64,000 bases of DNA. Origin: Phycisphaerales bacterium. Lineage in GTDB: Bacteria; Planctomycetota; Phycisphaerae; Phycisphaerales; UBA1924. The notes below the pieces were generated by a model. It ran no database searches. It was not told the origin of the DNA and saw nothing but the letters and a program-made list of their open reading frames with translations. The translations under genes and the position numbers were made by a program. Of this stretch, positions 42,789-56,800 are shown piece after piece. The stretch lies in the NCBI GenBank assembly GCA_016699835.1, contig CP064987.1:1-64000 (forward strand), read 5' to 3'. Every line of letters begins with the position of its first letter. Within the stretch, counting starts at the first letter, position 1.

Positions 42789-44267
42789 ATGAATTCCACA
42801 ACCATCCATATCGATGAAACTCGCATGCGGCGATTCGTCACGCGTTTGGCTTTCCTTGCCGCAGCCGTGATGTTCGCGGGTTGCCAGTCCACTCCGCGGG
42901 CGGACGTGGACGCCGCGCTGAGCGCCAGCGAAGCCGCCGGACTCTCGGCGCCGATCGAGTTCATCGTTGTCGGACCCGACGGTGGACCGCTCGATGAGTC
43001 AAACCCAGCCGGCGGATCGCTCACGCTGGCCGACGCTCTGAGGCGGGCGGTCACCACCGATCCCGGACTCCAGGCGGCGATGGCGAGAGTGCGGATCGCG
43101 CTCGCGGACGCGGACCAGTCTCGGCTGCTCCCCAACCCCGTGCTCAACGTCGTGCTCCGTTGGGGGCCGGGCAAGCCGCAGATCGAGGCATCGCTTGCAC
43201 AGGACTTTGTGCAGGCCCTCCAAATCCCTCGGCGCTCAAGCGCCGCCGACAACCGACTCCGGCAGGCGGCCGCCGACGCGGTTACGGTCGCCATCGACGT
43301 TGCCAGCGAGGTCCAGGAGCGGTACGCGACGGCCCAGGCATCGGCCGAACTTGTCCCTTTGTTGCGTGATCGAATGGTTCTACTGGAGCGGCTGGGGGCG
43401 GTGGCCAGGTCCAGGCTCGACGCGGGAGAGGGCACACGCAGTGACCTTGCCACGCTTCAGGCCCAGCGTGTCGAGTTGCAAGTCGAGATCGATCAGGCGG
43501 TGCTCTCTGAGCGAGAAGAGCGACTTCGGCTTGCAAGGCTCATCGGTGAGCCGTCGTCGGCGGCGGGGTGGACTCTTGATCCCTGGACCGCTCCCGGCAC
43601 CGATCTCCAGCCGGAGTCCCGCTGGGTCGACATGGCCCTGTTGCGACGTCCAGAGATTCAGGCGATCGCGTGGAAACTCAAAGCTCTTGGCGACGACGAG
43701 GCAATCGCCCGTCTCCTGCCGTGGGAGGGCGCGAGCGTCGGGGTCGATGCGCAGCGGGACGACAAGTGGTTCGCTGGGCCGTCTGTCTCAACGCCGCTGC
43801 CCATCTTCGACATGGGCCAGGCGAAACGAGCGAGAGTCACCGCGGAGCAGTTAGAAGCACGACATGAACTTACGCTGGCCAGGCGCAAAGTCGTTGAAGA
43901 GGTCCGCGTCGCGTACCAGACGATGACCGCGAGCAACGCCAACCTCGCCCGTATTCGCAACGAACTGATCCCGCTCCAGCAGCAACGCCGCACGCTTGCG
44001 GAGGATGGGTACCGCGCCGGGCAGAGCGACGTGACCGCCCTGTTCCTGGCCGAGCAGGACCTTCGACTGTCCCAGGCCAAGGCGATCGAGGTCGAGCGTC
44101 AGGCCTCGACGGCGTTCGTGCGTCTTCAGCGGGCTGTGGGCGGACCGGGCGTTGCGCAGCCCCTGATGGCCGTGCCCACGTCAGCCACACCGGTTCAACC
44201 TGATCAAACGGCCGGAAGCGCAATCGCTCCGCCGCTGTCGGCCTTGGCCCCGCCGTCGAACCGCTAG
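42789..44267 (+). CDS. czcC: outer-membrane efflux factor (CzcC-like)
   Basis: 492 residues from ATG 42789 (AAAGG upstream). Signal and lipobox AAAVMFAGC give an acylated protein. Two OEP repeats with LADALRRAVTTDPGL and LLPNPVLNV, later LPIFDMGQAKRARV; these form the outer-membrane channel. It precedes the adaptor and CzcA genes, the normal CBA order, and ends in a Pro/Ala/Ser tail. Confidence 0.82.
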   Translation: MNSTTIHIDETRMRRFVTRLAFLAAAVMFAGCQSTPRADVDAALSASEAAGLSAPIEFIVVGPDGGPLDESNPAGGSLTLADALRRAVTTDPGLQAAMARVRIALADADQSRLLPNPVLNVVLRWGPGKPQIEASLAQDFVQALQIPRRSSAADNRLRQAAADAVTVAIDVASEVQERYATAQASAELVPLLRDRMVLLERLGAVARSRLDAGEGTRSDLATLQAQRVELQVEIDQAVLSEREERLRLARLIGEPSSAAGWTLDPWTAPGTDLQPESRWVDMALLRRPEIQAIAWKLKALGDDEAIARLLPWEGASVGVDAQRDDKWFAGPSVSTPLPIFDMGQAKRARVTAEQLEARHELTLARRKVVEEVRVAYQTMTASNANLARIRNELIPLQQQRRTLAEDGYRAGQSDVTALFLAEQDLRLSQAKAIEVERQASTAFVRLQRAVGGPGVAQPLMAVPTSATPVQPDQTAGSAIAPPLSALAPPSNR

Positions 44268-44324
44268 ACACCGCCACTCACACACCGCATCCCTGCAAGC
44301 AGCATCCTGACTCCGAGAGTACCC

Positions 44325-45689
44325 ATGACCACATCAACGATGAAACACTCATTCCTGACTCGCTTCCGCACACCAGCGTTCGCCGCAGCACTGGCGATGC
44401 TGACCATTGCCAGCGGATGCAAGAAGCACGCCGAAGGAGACGGTCACGACCACGGCTCAAAGCCTCCCGCGAAGGCCGACGATCACGCTGGTCATGATCA
44501 CGGCGGTCAAGAGGAGGGAGGTGGTGCGCACGCGGACGAGGTCAAGCTGACGGCGGACGCGATCACGCGGTATGGCGTCAAGGATGAGGCTGCGCAGCTC
44601 TGGATCCTCAAACCCACGGTGCTTACGCCCGCGCGTGTCGCGTTCAACACCGAGGCGATGGCCCACGTCGGCTCGCCTTTGCGGGGACGCGCCGTTGAAG
44701 TCAAGGTCCGACTGGGCGACACGGTGAAGGCCGGGCAGGAACTGGTTATCATCGAGAGCCCTGAGCTGGGCGAGGCACAAGCCGACTATCTCCAGAAAAG
44801 AACGGCCGTCCTGACGGCCGGTCCTGCGGTCGAACTGAGCAAGATCGCCTGGGAGCGTGCGAAGGGGCTGTTGGAGCAGTCGCAGGGCATCTCGCTCACA
44901 GAGGTGCAGCGCCGCGAGGCCGAGTACAAGGCCGCCATCGCCAACGTCAAGGCCGCCGAGGCGGCTTCGATGGCCTCCGAGAACCGCTTGCACCTGCTCG
45001 GCATGAAACAGGAAGCGGTTGCTACGCTCGCCGCGTCGAGTGAGATTGCCCCGCGGCACGCGATCAAGGCCGCGATCAACGGCCAGGTCGTGCAGCGCGA
45101 GGTCACGCTCGGCGAACTCGTCGGCCCTGATCGCGAAGCTCTGATGATCTTGGCGGACACGCGGCTGCTGTGGGTGTTGGCCGATGTGCCCGAAGCAAAG
45201 CTCGCGGGCATTGCCGTGGGCGCGAAGGCGTGGATCACGATCGGTTCTACAACCGGCACAAGCGACGGTATCGCGGCCCCGAAGTTCGAGGGAACGGTCT
45301 CCTTCATCGCCCCGCTGGTGGACCCAACGACCCGCACCGCCCAGGTGCGGATCGATGTGCCCGCGTCGCTCGAGAATGGACTAACGCTTAAGCCGGGCAT
45401 GTTCGCGCAAGCCGAAATCGTCGCCTCCCTCCCCGGCGGAGCAGATCCCGCGCCGACGATCGCCGTGCCCGATGAAGCCATCCAGACCGTCGAGGGCGGG
45501 CCGGCGATCTTTGTGCCCGTCGCCAACGAACCCAACACCTTCGCCAAGCGAGCCGTCACCGTCGGCAGGCCCATCGGTGGCCTGGTTCCCATCTACTCCG
45601 GCCTGGTCGAGGGCGAGCGGTTCGTCATCGCTGGCACGTTCATCTTGAAGGCAGAGCTCGGCAAGGGCTCCGCGGCACACGAGCACTAA
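44325..45689 (+). CDS. czcB: CzcB-like adaptor lipoprotein with His-rich N-terminus
   Basis: 454 residues. Lipobox TIASGC (about 29-32), followed by a His-rich segment (GDGHDHGSKP, HAGHDHGGQ), a feature of Zn/Co/Cd adaptors. HlyD-type domains: barrel-sandwich VEVKVRLGDTVKAGQELVII (residues about 126-145), helical hairpin, beta-barrel GLTLKPGMFAQAEIV. It bridges the RND pump (gene 30 bp downstream) and the OMF. Confidence 0.87.
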   Translation: MTTSTMKHSFLTRFRTPAFAAALAMLTIASGCKKHAEGDGHDHGSKPPAKADDHAGHDHGGQEEGGGAHADEVKLTADAITRYGVKDEAAQLWILKPTVLTPARVAFNTEAMAHVGSPLRGRAVEVKVRLGDTVKAGQELVIIESPELGEAQADYLQKRTAVLTAGPAVELSKIAWERAKGLLEQSQGISLTEVQRREAEYKAAIANVKAAEAASMASENRLHLLGMKQEAVATLAASSEIAPRHAIKAAINGQVVQREVTLGELVGPDREALMILADTRLLWVLADVPEAKLAGIAVGAKAWITIGSTTGTSDGIAAPKFEGTVSFIAPLVDPTTRTAQVRIDVPASLENGLTLKPGMFAQAEIVASLPGGADPAPTIAVPDEAIQTVEGGPAIFVPVANEPNTFAKRAVTVGRPIGGLVPIYSGLVEGERFVIAGTFILKAELGKGSAAHEH

Positions 45690-45719
45690 ACACCACTGCC
45701 GCATTAGGAGCCCATATCA

Positions 45720-49292
<3,573 letters not shown>

Positions 49293-49376
49293 GTCGTTCG
49301 CCCGCACCCACCGGCGCGTGCCGGATGGGAACCACGCGGGCGCGCATGTTTGGTGTCCTCAGATAGGAGTCTTTCG

Positions 49377-49685
49377 ATGAACCAGTCCAGTCTTTCGAGC
49401 GTTCCCCGTTCCAAGTCCGTGCTCGTGGGCCTCGCCGCGGGCGTGGGCCTCACCGCCCTCGCGGCGGTCATGATGGGCCAGGGCGCGAGCCAGCCCATGA
49501 AGTCCGAGCCGCAGTACTTCGTCACCCCCGACGGCGACGGGGCCCACCTGTGGGTCCGCGAGGGCACGGCCCTTCGCGTCGTCGCCCACGGCGAGTGCAA
49601 GGAGTGCAAGGCAAAGGGTCATGACGATCACGGCCACAAAGAAGGCGACGGCCACGACCATTCCAAGGACGCCCCCAAGAAGTAA
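49377..49685 (+). CDS. small His-rich exported protein
   Basis: 102 residues from ATG 49377 (TAGGAG upstream). One N-terminal hydrophobic helix (VLVGLAAGVGLTALAAVMMG) acting as signal or anchor, a short beta region, then CKECK and a His/Asp-rich tail (HDDHGHKEGDGHDHSKD). A periplasmic metal-binding small protein, fitting the Czc operon; no family is recognised. Confidence 0.65.
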   Translation: MNQSSLSSVPRSKSVLVGLAAGVGLTALAAVMMGQGASQPMKSEPQYFVTPDGDGAHLWVREGTALRVVAHGECKECKAKGHDDHGHKEGDGHDHSKDAPKK

Positions 49686-49745
49686 CTTTCCAGCTTCGCG
49701 GCGGGTTCACACGCGCCCGGAGCATTTCCCATTCAAGGAGTTTCA

Positions 49746-50186
49746 ATGCGCTCATTACTTACTGCTGTTGCCCTGTCGTGCCTGTTGGGCGGTTGCGCCT
49801 CAGATCGTACTGATCTGGTCAAGACGGGCTATCTCTCGCTTCAACCGACCTTGACAGCTTCGTTGGCGCATCCGCCAGAGGTGTACGAGCGGGACGACGG
49901 ACTTGTCATCGAGGGATGGCTTGACTCGTCGGAGGTCACCAAGGGTGGGCACGTTGACATCCAGGTGATCGGCCCCGACGGCACGGTGGCCTACGACGCC
50001 GCAGTGAACTATCGCAAGCCGTCGTCACAGACCCCGATCGGCCCCAGGGGCTCATATCGAGGGCCGCGCACGCAAACGGACAGCCATGCCACCTACTCAG
50101 TGCGGTTCCCCGGTCTCCCACCCCAAGGATCGGTGGTCCGCGTGAAGTACGATCCCCAGCCGCACCGGACCGAAGCGCCGAAGTGA
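49746..50186 (+). CDS. lipoprotein of unknown function
   Basis: 146 residues. Lipobox LLGGC at 14-18, then a compact beta-rich domain (VIEGWLDSSEV, VDIQVIGPDG) that could be an immunoglobulin-like fold. AAGGAG lies before the ATG and it is 3 bp from the ATPase gene. A periplasmic accessory protein of the Czc/P-ATPase operon is likely, without direct evidence. Confidence 0.6.
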   Translation: MRSLLTAVALSCLLGGCASDRTDLVKTGYLSLQPTLTASLAHPPEVYERDDGLVIEGWLDSSEVTKGGHVDIQVIGPDGTVAYDAAVNYRKPSSQTPIGPRGSYRGPRTQTDSHATYSVRFPGLPPQGSVVRVKYDPQPHRTEAPK

Positions 50187-50189
50187 GCC

Positions 50190-52466
50190 ATGCCGACCAG
50201 CACGTTCATCATCCCGGCGCTGGACTGCCCTACCGAGGAAGCGTTGATTCGCCGACGCCTCGGGCGGCTGGAAGGCGTGTCTGAGCTGCGGTTTGACCTT
50301 ATGGGGCGTCGTCTGACCGTCGACCACAGCCCTGCCGATGACGCTGCCATCGTCGCGGCGCTTGTCGACATCGGGATGGACCCAACGCCCACGTCGCACG
50401 GTTGCGGAGCAGCAATGCCGGCCATCGTGTGCAGTGACGGTGGACGTGCGCTAGGCACGCCAGTGGACGCCGCTCCGCCACGCCCGTGGTGGCGGAGGCA
50501 CGGGCTGTTCGCGCTCTCCGGCGTGTTGGCCGCTGGGGCAGAGGGGATGTTCTTCGCCGGCGTGCAGGAGAGCTCTTGGCCGGTCGTCGCAACGGCCGTG
50601 ACGTCGATTGCGCTGGGAGGGTTGCCGACATTCCGCAAAGGTTGGACGGCCCTGCGGACGTTCACACTCAACATCAACTTCCTGATGACCGTTGCGATCA
50701 TCGGCGGCGCGGTAATCGGCGCGTGGCCGGAGATCGCGCTCGTGACGTTTCTCTTCGGCCTGGCGGAGTTGATCGAGGCGAAGGCCCTCGACCGCGCCCG
50801 TAACGCCGTGAAGGGGCTGATGGCGATGGCCCCGGATGTGGCGCGCGTGAAGCAGCCGGATGGGTCGTGGCGAGAGAGAAACGCAGGAGATGTGCCCGTG
50901 GGCGCAGTCGTGCAGGTCAAGCCGGGCGAGCGGCTCGCGCTTGATGGCGTGGTGGTCGCGGGCGAGTCGAGCGTGAACCAGGCCCCGGTCACGGGCGAGT
51001 CCGTGCCAGTCGATAAGGTGATGGGCGACAAGGTCTTTGCCGGGACCATCAACGAGTCGGGCGTGCTGGAGTTCAAGACCAGCGGCGGCAAGGACCAGAC
51101 CACGCTCGCCAAGATTATTCGGACGGTGCAGGAGGCGCAGGGGAGCCGCGCACCGACGCAGCGGTTCGTGGACAACTTCGCCAAGGTCTACACGCCCATC
51201 GTCTGCGTCGCTGCGCTTCTGATCGCGGTCGTGCCGTGGCTGGCGTTCGGCCAACCGTTCTATCCCTGGCTCTACAAGGCGCTCGTGCTCCTGGTGATCG
51301 CGTGCCCGTGCGCTCTTGTGATCTCAACGCCCGTGACGGTGGTGAGCGGGCTGACGGCGGCGGCCCGCCGAGGCATCCTCATCAAGGGCGGCGTGCATCT
51401 GGAGAACGGCCGCAAGCTCAAGGTCATCGCGCTGGACAAGACCGGCACCATCACCGAGGGCAAGCCGCGCGTGACGGATGTGCAGCCCATCGGCGGCGCG
51501 AGCAAGGATGAAGTCCTCCGTATCGCCGCGAGCCTCGATGCGCTCTCGCAGCACCCGGTGGCCCTCGCGGTGGTGGCGGCTTGGGAAGGACCGCGCCAGA
51601 GCGTCGAAGGGTTCAAGTCGCTGACGGGGCGGGGCGTCGAGGGAAAGATCTCGGGCGAGACGTACTTTGTAGGCAACCACCGCCTCGCCGAGGAACGCAC
51701 CGTCTGCTCGCTGGAAGTCGAGGCGGTGCTGGCGCACTTCGAGGTGCAGGGGAAGACAACCGTCGTGGTCGCCTCGGCGACGCGGGCACTGGGCGTCATC
51801 GCCGTCGCCGACACGCCCCGCGAGACCAGTGTCGAAGCGCTCAAGCAGTTGCACGGATTGGGCGTCAAGACGCTCATGCTCTCTGGCGACAACCAGGCGA
51901 CGGCGGGCGCGATCGCCAAGGCGGTGGGCATCGACGACGCCAAGGGCGGGATGCTGCCCGAGGACAAACTCGCCGAGATCGAGCGTTTGCTGAAGAAACA
52001 CGGCGACGCGGTAGGCATGGTGGGCGACGGTGTGAACGACTCGCCGGCGCTCGCCCGCTCCACCATCGGCTTCGCCATGGGCGCTGCGGGCACCGACACC
52101 GCTCTCGAAACCGCAGATGTGGCCCTGATGCAGGATGACATGCGAGGTCTGCCAGAGTTCGTCCAGCTCTCACGCCGCACCGGGGAGATCCTGTTCCAGA
52201 ACATCGCTCTTTCGATCGGCATCAAGTTAGTCTTCTTCGGCCTTGCGCTCGGCGGCGCGGCCACGATGTGGATGGCCGTGATCGCCGACGTCGGGGCGAG
52301 TCTGCTTGTGGTTGGGAACGGCTTGGGGACCCTTCGTGTGGCGCAGTCTCGCTCACGTGCCAAGGCCAGTTTGCTACACCATAATCCAGACGGCGAAGCT
52401 GCGCAACCGTCCGATTCGCCGAACCACTCTAACCTCAACACGTTAAAACCCAGCGACAGTCTTTAA
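50190..52466 (+). CDS. Zn/Cd/Pb-type P1B ATPase
   Basis: 758 residues. N-terminal degenerate HMA (ALDCPTEE) typical of ZntA/CadA types, eight helices, TM6 motif CPC (372-374), phosphorylation site DKTGT (Asp416), hinge GDGVNDSPAL, and a TM8 region MAVIADVGASLL with the Asp that marks P1B-2 pumps. It exports cytoplasmic Zn2+/Cd2+/Pb2+ so that the CzcCBA pump can remove it from the periplasm. The exact metal is not fixed, so no symbol is given. Start ATG 50190 follows the previous stop by 3 bp. An rRNA-like or terminator structure is not visible after it. Confidence 0.92.
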   Translation: MPTSTFIIPALDCPTEEALIRRRLGRLEGVSELRFDLMGRRLTVDHSPADDAAIVAALVDIGMDPTPTSHGCGAAMPAIVCSDGGRALGTPVDAAPPRPWWRRHGLFALSGVLAAGAEGMFFAGVQESSWPVVATAVTSIALGGLPTFRKGWTALRTFTLNINFLMTVAIIGGAVIGAWPEIALVTFLFGLAELIEAKALDRARNAVKGLMAMAPDVARVKQPDGSWRERNAGDVPVGAVVQVKPGERLALDGVVVAGESSVNQAPVTGESVPVDKVMGDKVFAGTINESGVLEFKTSGGKDQTTLAKIIRTVQEAQGSRAPTQRFVDNFAKVYTPIVCVAALLIAVVPWLAFGQPFYPWLYKALVLLVIACPCALVISTPVTVVSGLTAAARRGILIKGGVHLENGRKLKVIALDKTGTITEGKPRVTDVQPIGGASKDEVLRIAASLDALSQHPVALAVVAAWEGPRQSVEGFKSLTGRGVEGKISGETYFVGNHRLAEERTVCSLEVEAVLAHFEVQGKTTVVVASATRALGVIAVADTPRETSVEALKQLHGLGVKTLMLSGDNQATAGAIAKAVGIDDAKGGMLPEDKLAEIERLLKKHGDAVGMVGDGVNDSPALARSTIGFAMGAAGTDTALETADVALMQDDMRGLPEFVQLSRRTGEILFQNIALSIGIKLVFFGLALGGAATMWMAVIADVGASLLVVGNGLGTLRVAQSRSRAKASLLHHNPDGEAAQPSDSPNHSNLNTLKPSDSL

Positions 52467-52655
52467 CATATAGGCATCCACTGGATCTAAGAGGGTGGAC
52501 CGACGAGGATTCCAGTTTTTTGACACCGCGCCGAACGCCGCCGGAGGGAGGGGATAGAAGGGGCTCACCATTCGCCTGTGCGACGTCGATAGCCATCTGT
52601 CAGCGTGCTATGGCGTCTCGGGATGTCAGCATCTCATTCCCTACAAGTGCCTGCG

Positions 52656-53864
52656 TCAGCCCTGACGCTTGGAAGCGACGAGAGAACTGGACATCGGAGT
52701 GTCATGCCTCGCACCCAGCCTGTGCGCGAACGCCTCGACCACGGCCGCCTGTGGAATGCGTTCCTGTTCGAGTCGCAGCCCTTCTTCATCGCAAATCCTG
52801 AACGCCTCCGCCTCGGATGGTGTCAGATTTACTGGGGGCCCGGGAGATCGACGCCCGCTGCGCTGGCCCGCGAGGTGGCGGTAGAGATCTAGCGTCTCGC
52901 AATCCATGAACAGGCTCTCGGTCGCCGGATACATGGATCGGACTCGAGACAGGATCACAATGCCCTCGCTGTCCAGGTCGCCCCAGTAACACACGCGGGC
53001 GTGCTGGAGCCAGGAGACATACCGCAGCAGCGATGCACCGTTCCCCAGGCCGCCGATGGCGACGGTGCGCGTGCGCTTCGGCAAAGTCATCAGGTTCACG
53101 CGGTTCTCGACGATGATTGCGCTGACGTTCCGAACGACCCAACCACCCATTGTGTGCAGCGGGACCGCCAGAGCCTCGTAGGGAACCCCCAGCTCAGCCT
53201 GAACGGCGGGGTCAAGAATTCGCACGAAGATGTCGGGCTCGTGATAGCGGAGTCCGTACCGACGCGCAAAGTGGTCCTCGTCTGCACGCACTTCGTGCGG
53301 CGGCAGGATGACGTCCAGCCATTGCGAGAGGAGTCGCTCGTGGCGCTCGATGAACTTCGAGTCCACGGACAGAGGGAGCTCCCGAGCGAATAGATTTGGG
53401 CGTGGATGCTCCTTGAAGTACTGAAGGACTTCGACGAGACCATCTAGGTCTGGCGCGGCATCAGTGAAGATCCCGATGTTTGACCTGACCCATGAATCCA
53501 GTTCGGGAAACTCGGCCCTGAGGCGAGTGACCGCGTCCGTGAACCTTCGGAACTCCCGTTCCTTACCAATTAGACGCAAGAGATCAAGCTCTGTGGCGAA
53601 AAGCACCTTGCTGGGGAACAGGTTCTTTCCGTGCCGCCGCGACTGAACCTCCTGCCACTCCACGGAGTATCCGTACCCGAGCACTTCCTTTGAACCCTCG
53701 CGCAACCGCCTGACCTGGTCAATCGCGGTGACGACATCGGGTCCCGGGTCCCTTTGAGCGGGCACGCGCCGTGGAAAGTACTGACCATCACCCTGAACCC
53801 AAGCACGCAGGTACTCGCGATAGATCGCGAGGGCCTTGCGCGAGATGTCTTCGGGCTGAATCAT
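52656..53864 (-). CDS. jetD: Wadjet component JetD (toprim-like nuclease)
   Basis: 402 residues. N-terminal DUF3322-like region with ELPLSVDSKFIERH (about 173-186) and a C-terminal DUF2220 domain with a toprim-like set: VENRVNL (Glu253) and WGDLDSEG (Asp296, Asp298) coordinating Mg2+. In Wadjet, JetD is the nuclease that cuts plasmid DNA after loop extrusion by JetC. Start ATG 53864 overlaps jetC by 4 bp. The 3' end at 52656 is followed by a small CGTCAG/CTGACG hairpin (52655-52668). The catalytic residues appear intact. Confidence 0.92.
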   Translation of the reverse strand: MIQPEDISRKALAIYREYLRAWVQGDGQYFPRRVPAQRDPGPDVVTAIDQVRRLREGSKEVLGYGYSVEWQEVQSRRHGKNLFPSKVLFATELDLLRLIGKEREFRRFTDAVTRLRAEFPELDSWVRSNIGIFTDAAPDLDGLVEVLQYFKEHPRPNLFARELPLSVDSKFIERHERLLSQWLDVILPPHEVRADEDHFARRYGLRYHEPDIFVRILDPAVQAELGVPYEALAVPLHTMGGWVVRNVSAIIVENRVNLMTLPKRTRTVAIGGLGNGASLLRYVSWLQHARVCYWGDLDSEGIVILSRVRSMYPATESLFMDCETLDLYRHLAGQRSGRRSPGPPVNLTPSEAEAFRICDEEGLRLEQERIPQAAVVEAFAHRLGARHDTPMSSSLVASKRQG

Positions 53865-56800
53865 CGAGTCACGCTCGCCGCCGATGCTGGGGAAACAGTC
53901 ACCACCGCGGGTCGACCCAAAACGGTGTCCTCAAACTCTCTCGCCGTCATGCTGAAGATCTCCGATTGGTGCGTCTTGGAGTCCTTGACGACGTGGAGAT
54001 AGCACTCCACGTACGGCTCGGTGACCCGGGCCTTGGCGTCCAATGGGGCCACGATCAACAGCTGAAGCCCGAACTGCCGGAAGAGCGACAGGGCGTACTC
54101 GGCATAGCGGTCGTCGACCTTTGAGAACATTTCATCGACTACCACAAAGTGGAAACGATCGCTGCTGGGCCGGCTCGGGTCGATGTCGAATTGGTACGCG
54201 ATCGCTGCGACCAGGATGGTGAACGCAAGTTTGGCCTTCTCTCCCCCAGATTGGCCGGTGCTGTCCTCGTAGTAGCCCCGCTCCGCGCCCGACTCAGCGT
54301 CAAGCTCTCGTGCAGCAAAGTCAAACCATCGCCTGACATCCGTGACCTTCTCTCGCCAGCGCTGTTCCTCGCGAAGCTTTTCGATGAGCCTGGCAATCCG
54401 GACATAGCGCGCCTCATCCGCTGCGAGCGTTCCCTCGAACGAATCGGCGAGACACTCGCGCAGGCTGGACTGAAACTGCTGGATCTCCACGTCTCGGACC
54501 GCCCGCGGCTCAAGCTTCATGTACGTCCCTGGCCTGTACTCCAGTTGCCTGAGTGAGCGGTTGAGGATCTCGATCTTCTGCTCGATCTCCTGCTTCTCAG
54601 TTTGGAACGCGCCGTTGAGGATGCCGATCTCCTGCGTGACCCTTTCGTTGAGCCGTTCCTTGAAGCGATTCTCGTGCCGGGGCAAGTCTTCACGGCGGAT
54701 GTGCTCGCACGCAGCGCAGAAGCTCTCCAGGTATTCGATTGATGCGTCCAGATCGGCCTGCTGGTCCGCAAAGTCTCGGAGATACTGGTTCATGAGCTTG
54801 CAGATCTCCCGCTCCAGCGGCTCCAGATCCTTCTTCAGGCGATCCACCTCCGCGTGCCGGCCAGCCAGGAAGCCTGCCTCCCTCTGCGTGATGTTGTGCA
54901 CGGTCAAGGGCTCCCCCGCAAAGAGCTTCGACAGCTCTGGGAAAAGCGCCTCGTGCCGCGACCATTCGCCCGATTGCCGGAGCGCCGAGATGGTCTGGGT
55001 GGCATCCGATATCTGACGCTCCGCGAAGCGCAGATCCCGCGAGGCACGCTCGTGCTGCCGGATTGCTTCGTCTCGCTCATCGCTCAGTCGCTTCCGGGTC
55101 GCTTCAACTTCGGTGATCCGCAGTTTCAGCGTTTTCAACGCGTCGCTCGATTCCTCCAGCGCCCGTTTCTCCTCCCGCAATGCCGCGATCGAGACTAGTT
55201 CAGATGCGAAGTCGATCAAGGCGTACGCCGCGGTCTCTCGCAGCACGTCAGCGGAACGACGCTGAGAATCAAGTCCCGTAATCTCGGCATTCAACTGATT
55301 CAGCCGAGCATCCATCGTGCGCAGCTCTTCTTCGAGCTGCCGAACGTTTTCAGCGAGGACCTTGCGCTTCTCGCGATTATCCCACCCCAGCACAAACTCG
55401 CGTGGATCGATGGCGCGATCCCGATCATCCTTCTCATGCCGCGAGCCCCTCCCTTTGATGTGGCGTTCACGAGTAAGGGCCATGTCGTGAGCGGCCTGAA
55501 ACTGTTCGATGGTGTCGCAGCAGAGGTAGTCGAAGCGTTCCTCCAACTCCCCCTTCACCCAGGGCGCAAGGCCGTGGCCGTCCTTGACTTTGACCTTGCG
55601 GAGCAACGACTGAGAATGGGCGACAGCGCGTGATTGTGGCGCAGCACGCCCGCCGACGCGGAGATACACCAGTTTCTGACCGACACCACGGCCATCACGG
55701 ACCCTGTTCCGGTCGATGTGGGCACTGACGACGGCGTAGTGCTTCTGTGGCACCAGCAGGCTGAGCGCAAAGGATCTGAGCAATAGCTCGATCGAGGCCT
55801 CCCAGCTCTTTTCCTCAGTCGGGATGGTGATGAGCTCCGCCGCGAACGGGAGTTCGCTGTCCGGGAGCCGCAGCGCTTCGCAGAGTTGCCGGCGAATCTC
55901 CACATGACGCTCCGGGAGCTTCGTGTGGCGTGTGCCGAGCGCCTCGAGCTCCCGCTTGCTCTCGCTGAGTTCGCGGTGCGCATCGCCGCGATCCAGCACG
56001 ACATCCTGATGTTCACGCCGGAGCGCCTCCTCGCGAGTGCTTAATACCTTGATGAACTCCGGCAGACGTTGGTGCAGCTCGCGCAGCGAGGCGTCGTCCG
56101 TCACATCCGCGGCGAGCGCCGTCGTGGCCAGCGCAGCCATGAAACGAACGCTGCGCTCTCGCCGGTTAGCGCTCTCGGTCTCGTGCTGTTTGATGAGCAA
56201 CGGAATCTGACGAAGCCTCTCGCCCCCGGCGTTCTCGATCTCATTTTTCAACTGCCGCTCTGCGTCGGCCGCGTCCCGCAACTCCGTATCGAGACGATCC
56301 CTGGTGGCCAACAGCGCCGAGAGGTCTTTCGCCAGCGACTCTGCTGCCGGCCCGAGCAGCTCGATCGTCATCGCCCGGAAGTACGGAGCTGCGGCACCGC
56401 ACATGGCCTGTGCCAGGTGCAGCGCATTCGACTGCGCGGTGAAGGTTGCACCCTTTGCTGCGATGGGCGTGAGCAGCTCGAACTGCCGTCGAACCCGCAC
56501 CAGGCTCTGATAGGCCTCCGTGAGTTGGGTGAAGTGGGCCTGCAGGGTTTCGATTTTCTCCATCCACGGCTTCGGCTCGAGCATGTGCTCGCGGATGAAC
56601 TTGTTCAGACTCTGGATGTCCTTGACCGCGACGGTCTGGTTGAACACATCCATCGCTTTGGGCTGCATGCCTGTGAACTTGGCGACCCAGCCGTGATACT
56701 CGTTGTACTTGTCGGTCGCGCGAAAGCCGCGCTTTTCCATCTGCTGGCGCACGCGTTCGGTGGTGGCGAGGTTGGCGCAGTGCTCGGCGATCGACTTCTC

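Noticed and set aside
52467..52655. Possible small gene between the P-ATPase and jetD
   Set aside because: No convincing start with ribosome site; the short plus-strand ORFs here run into jetD and lack any pattern.
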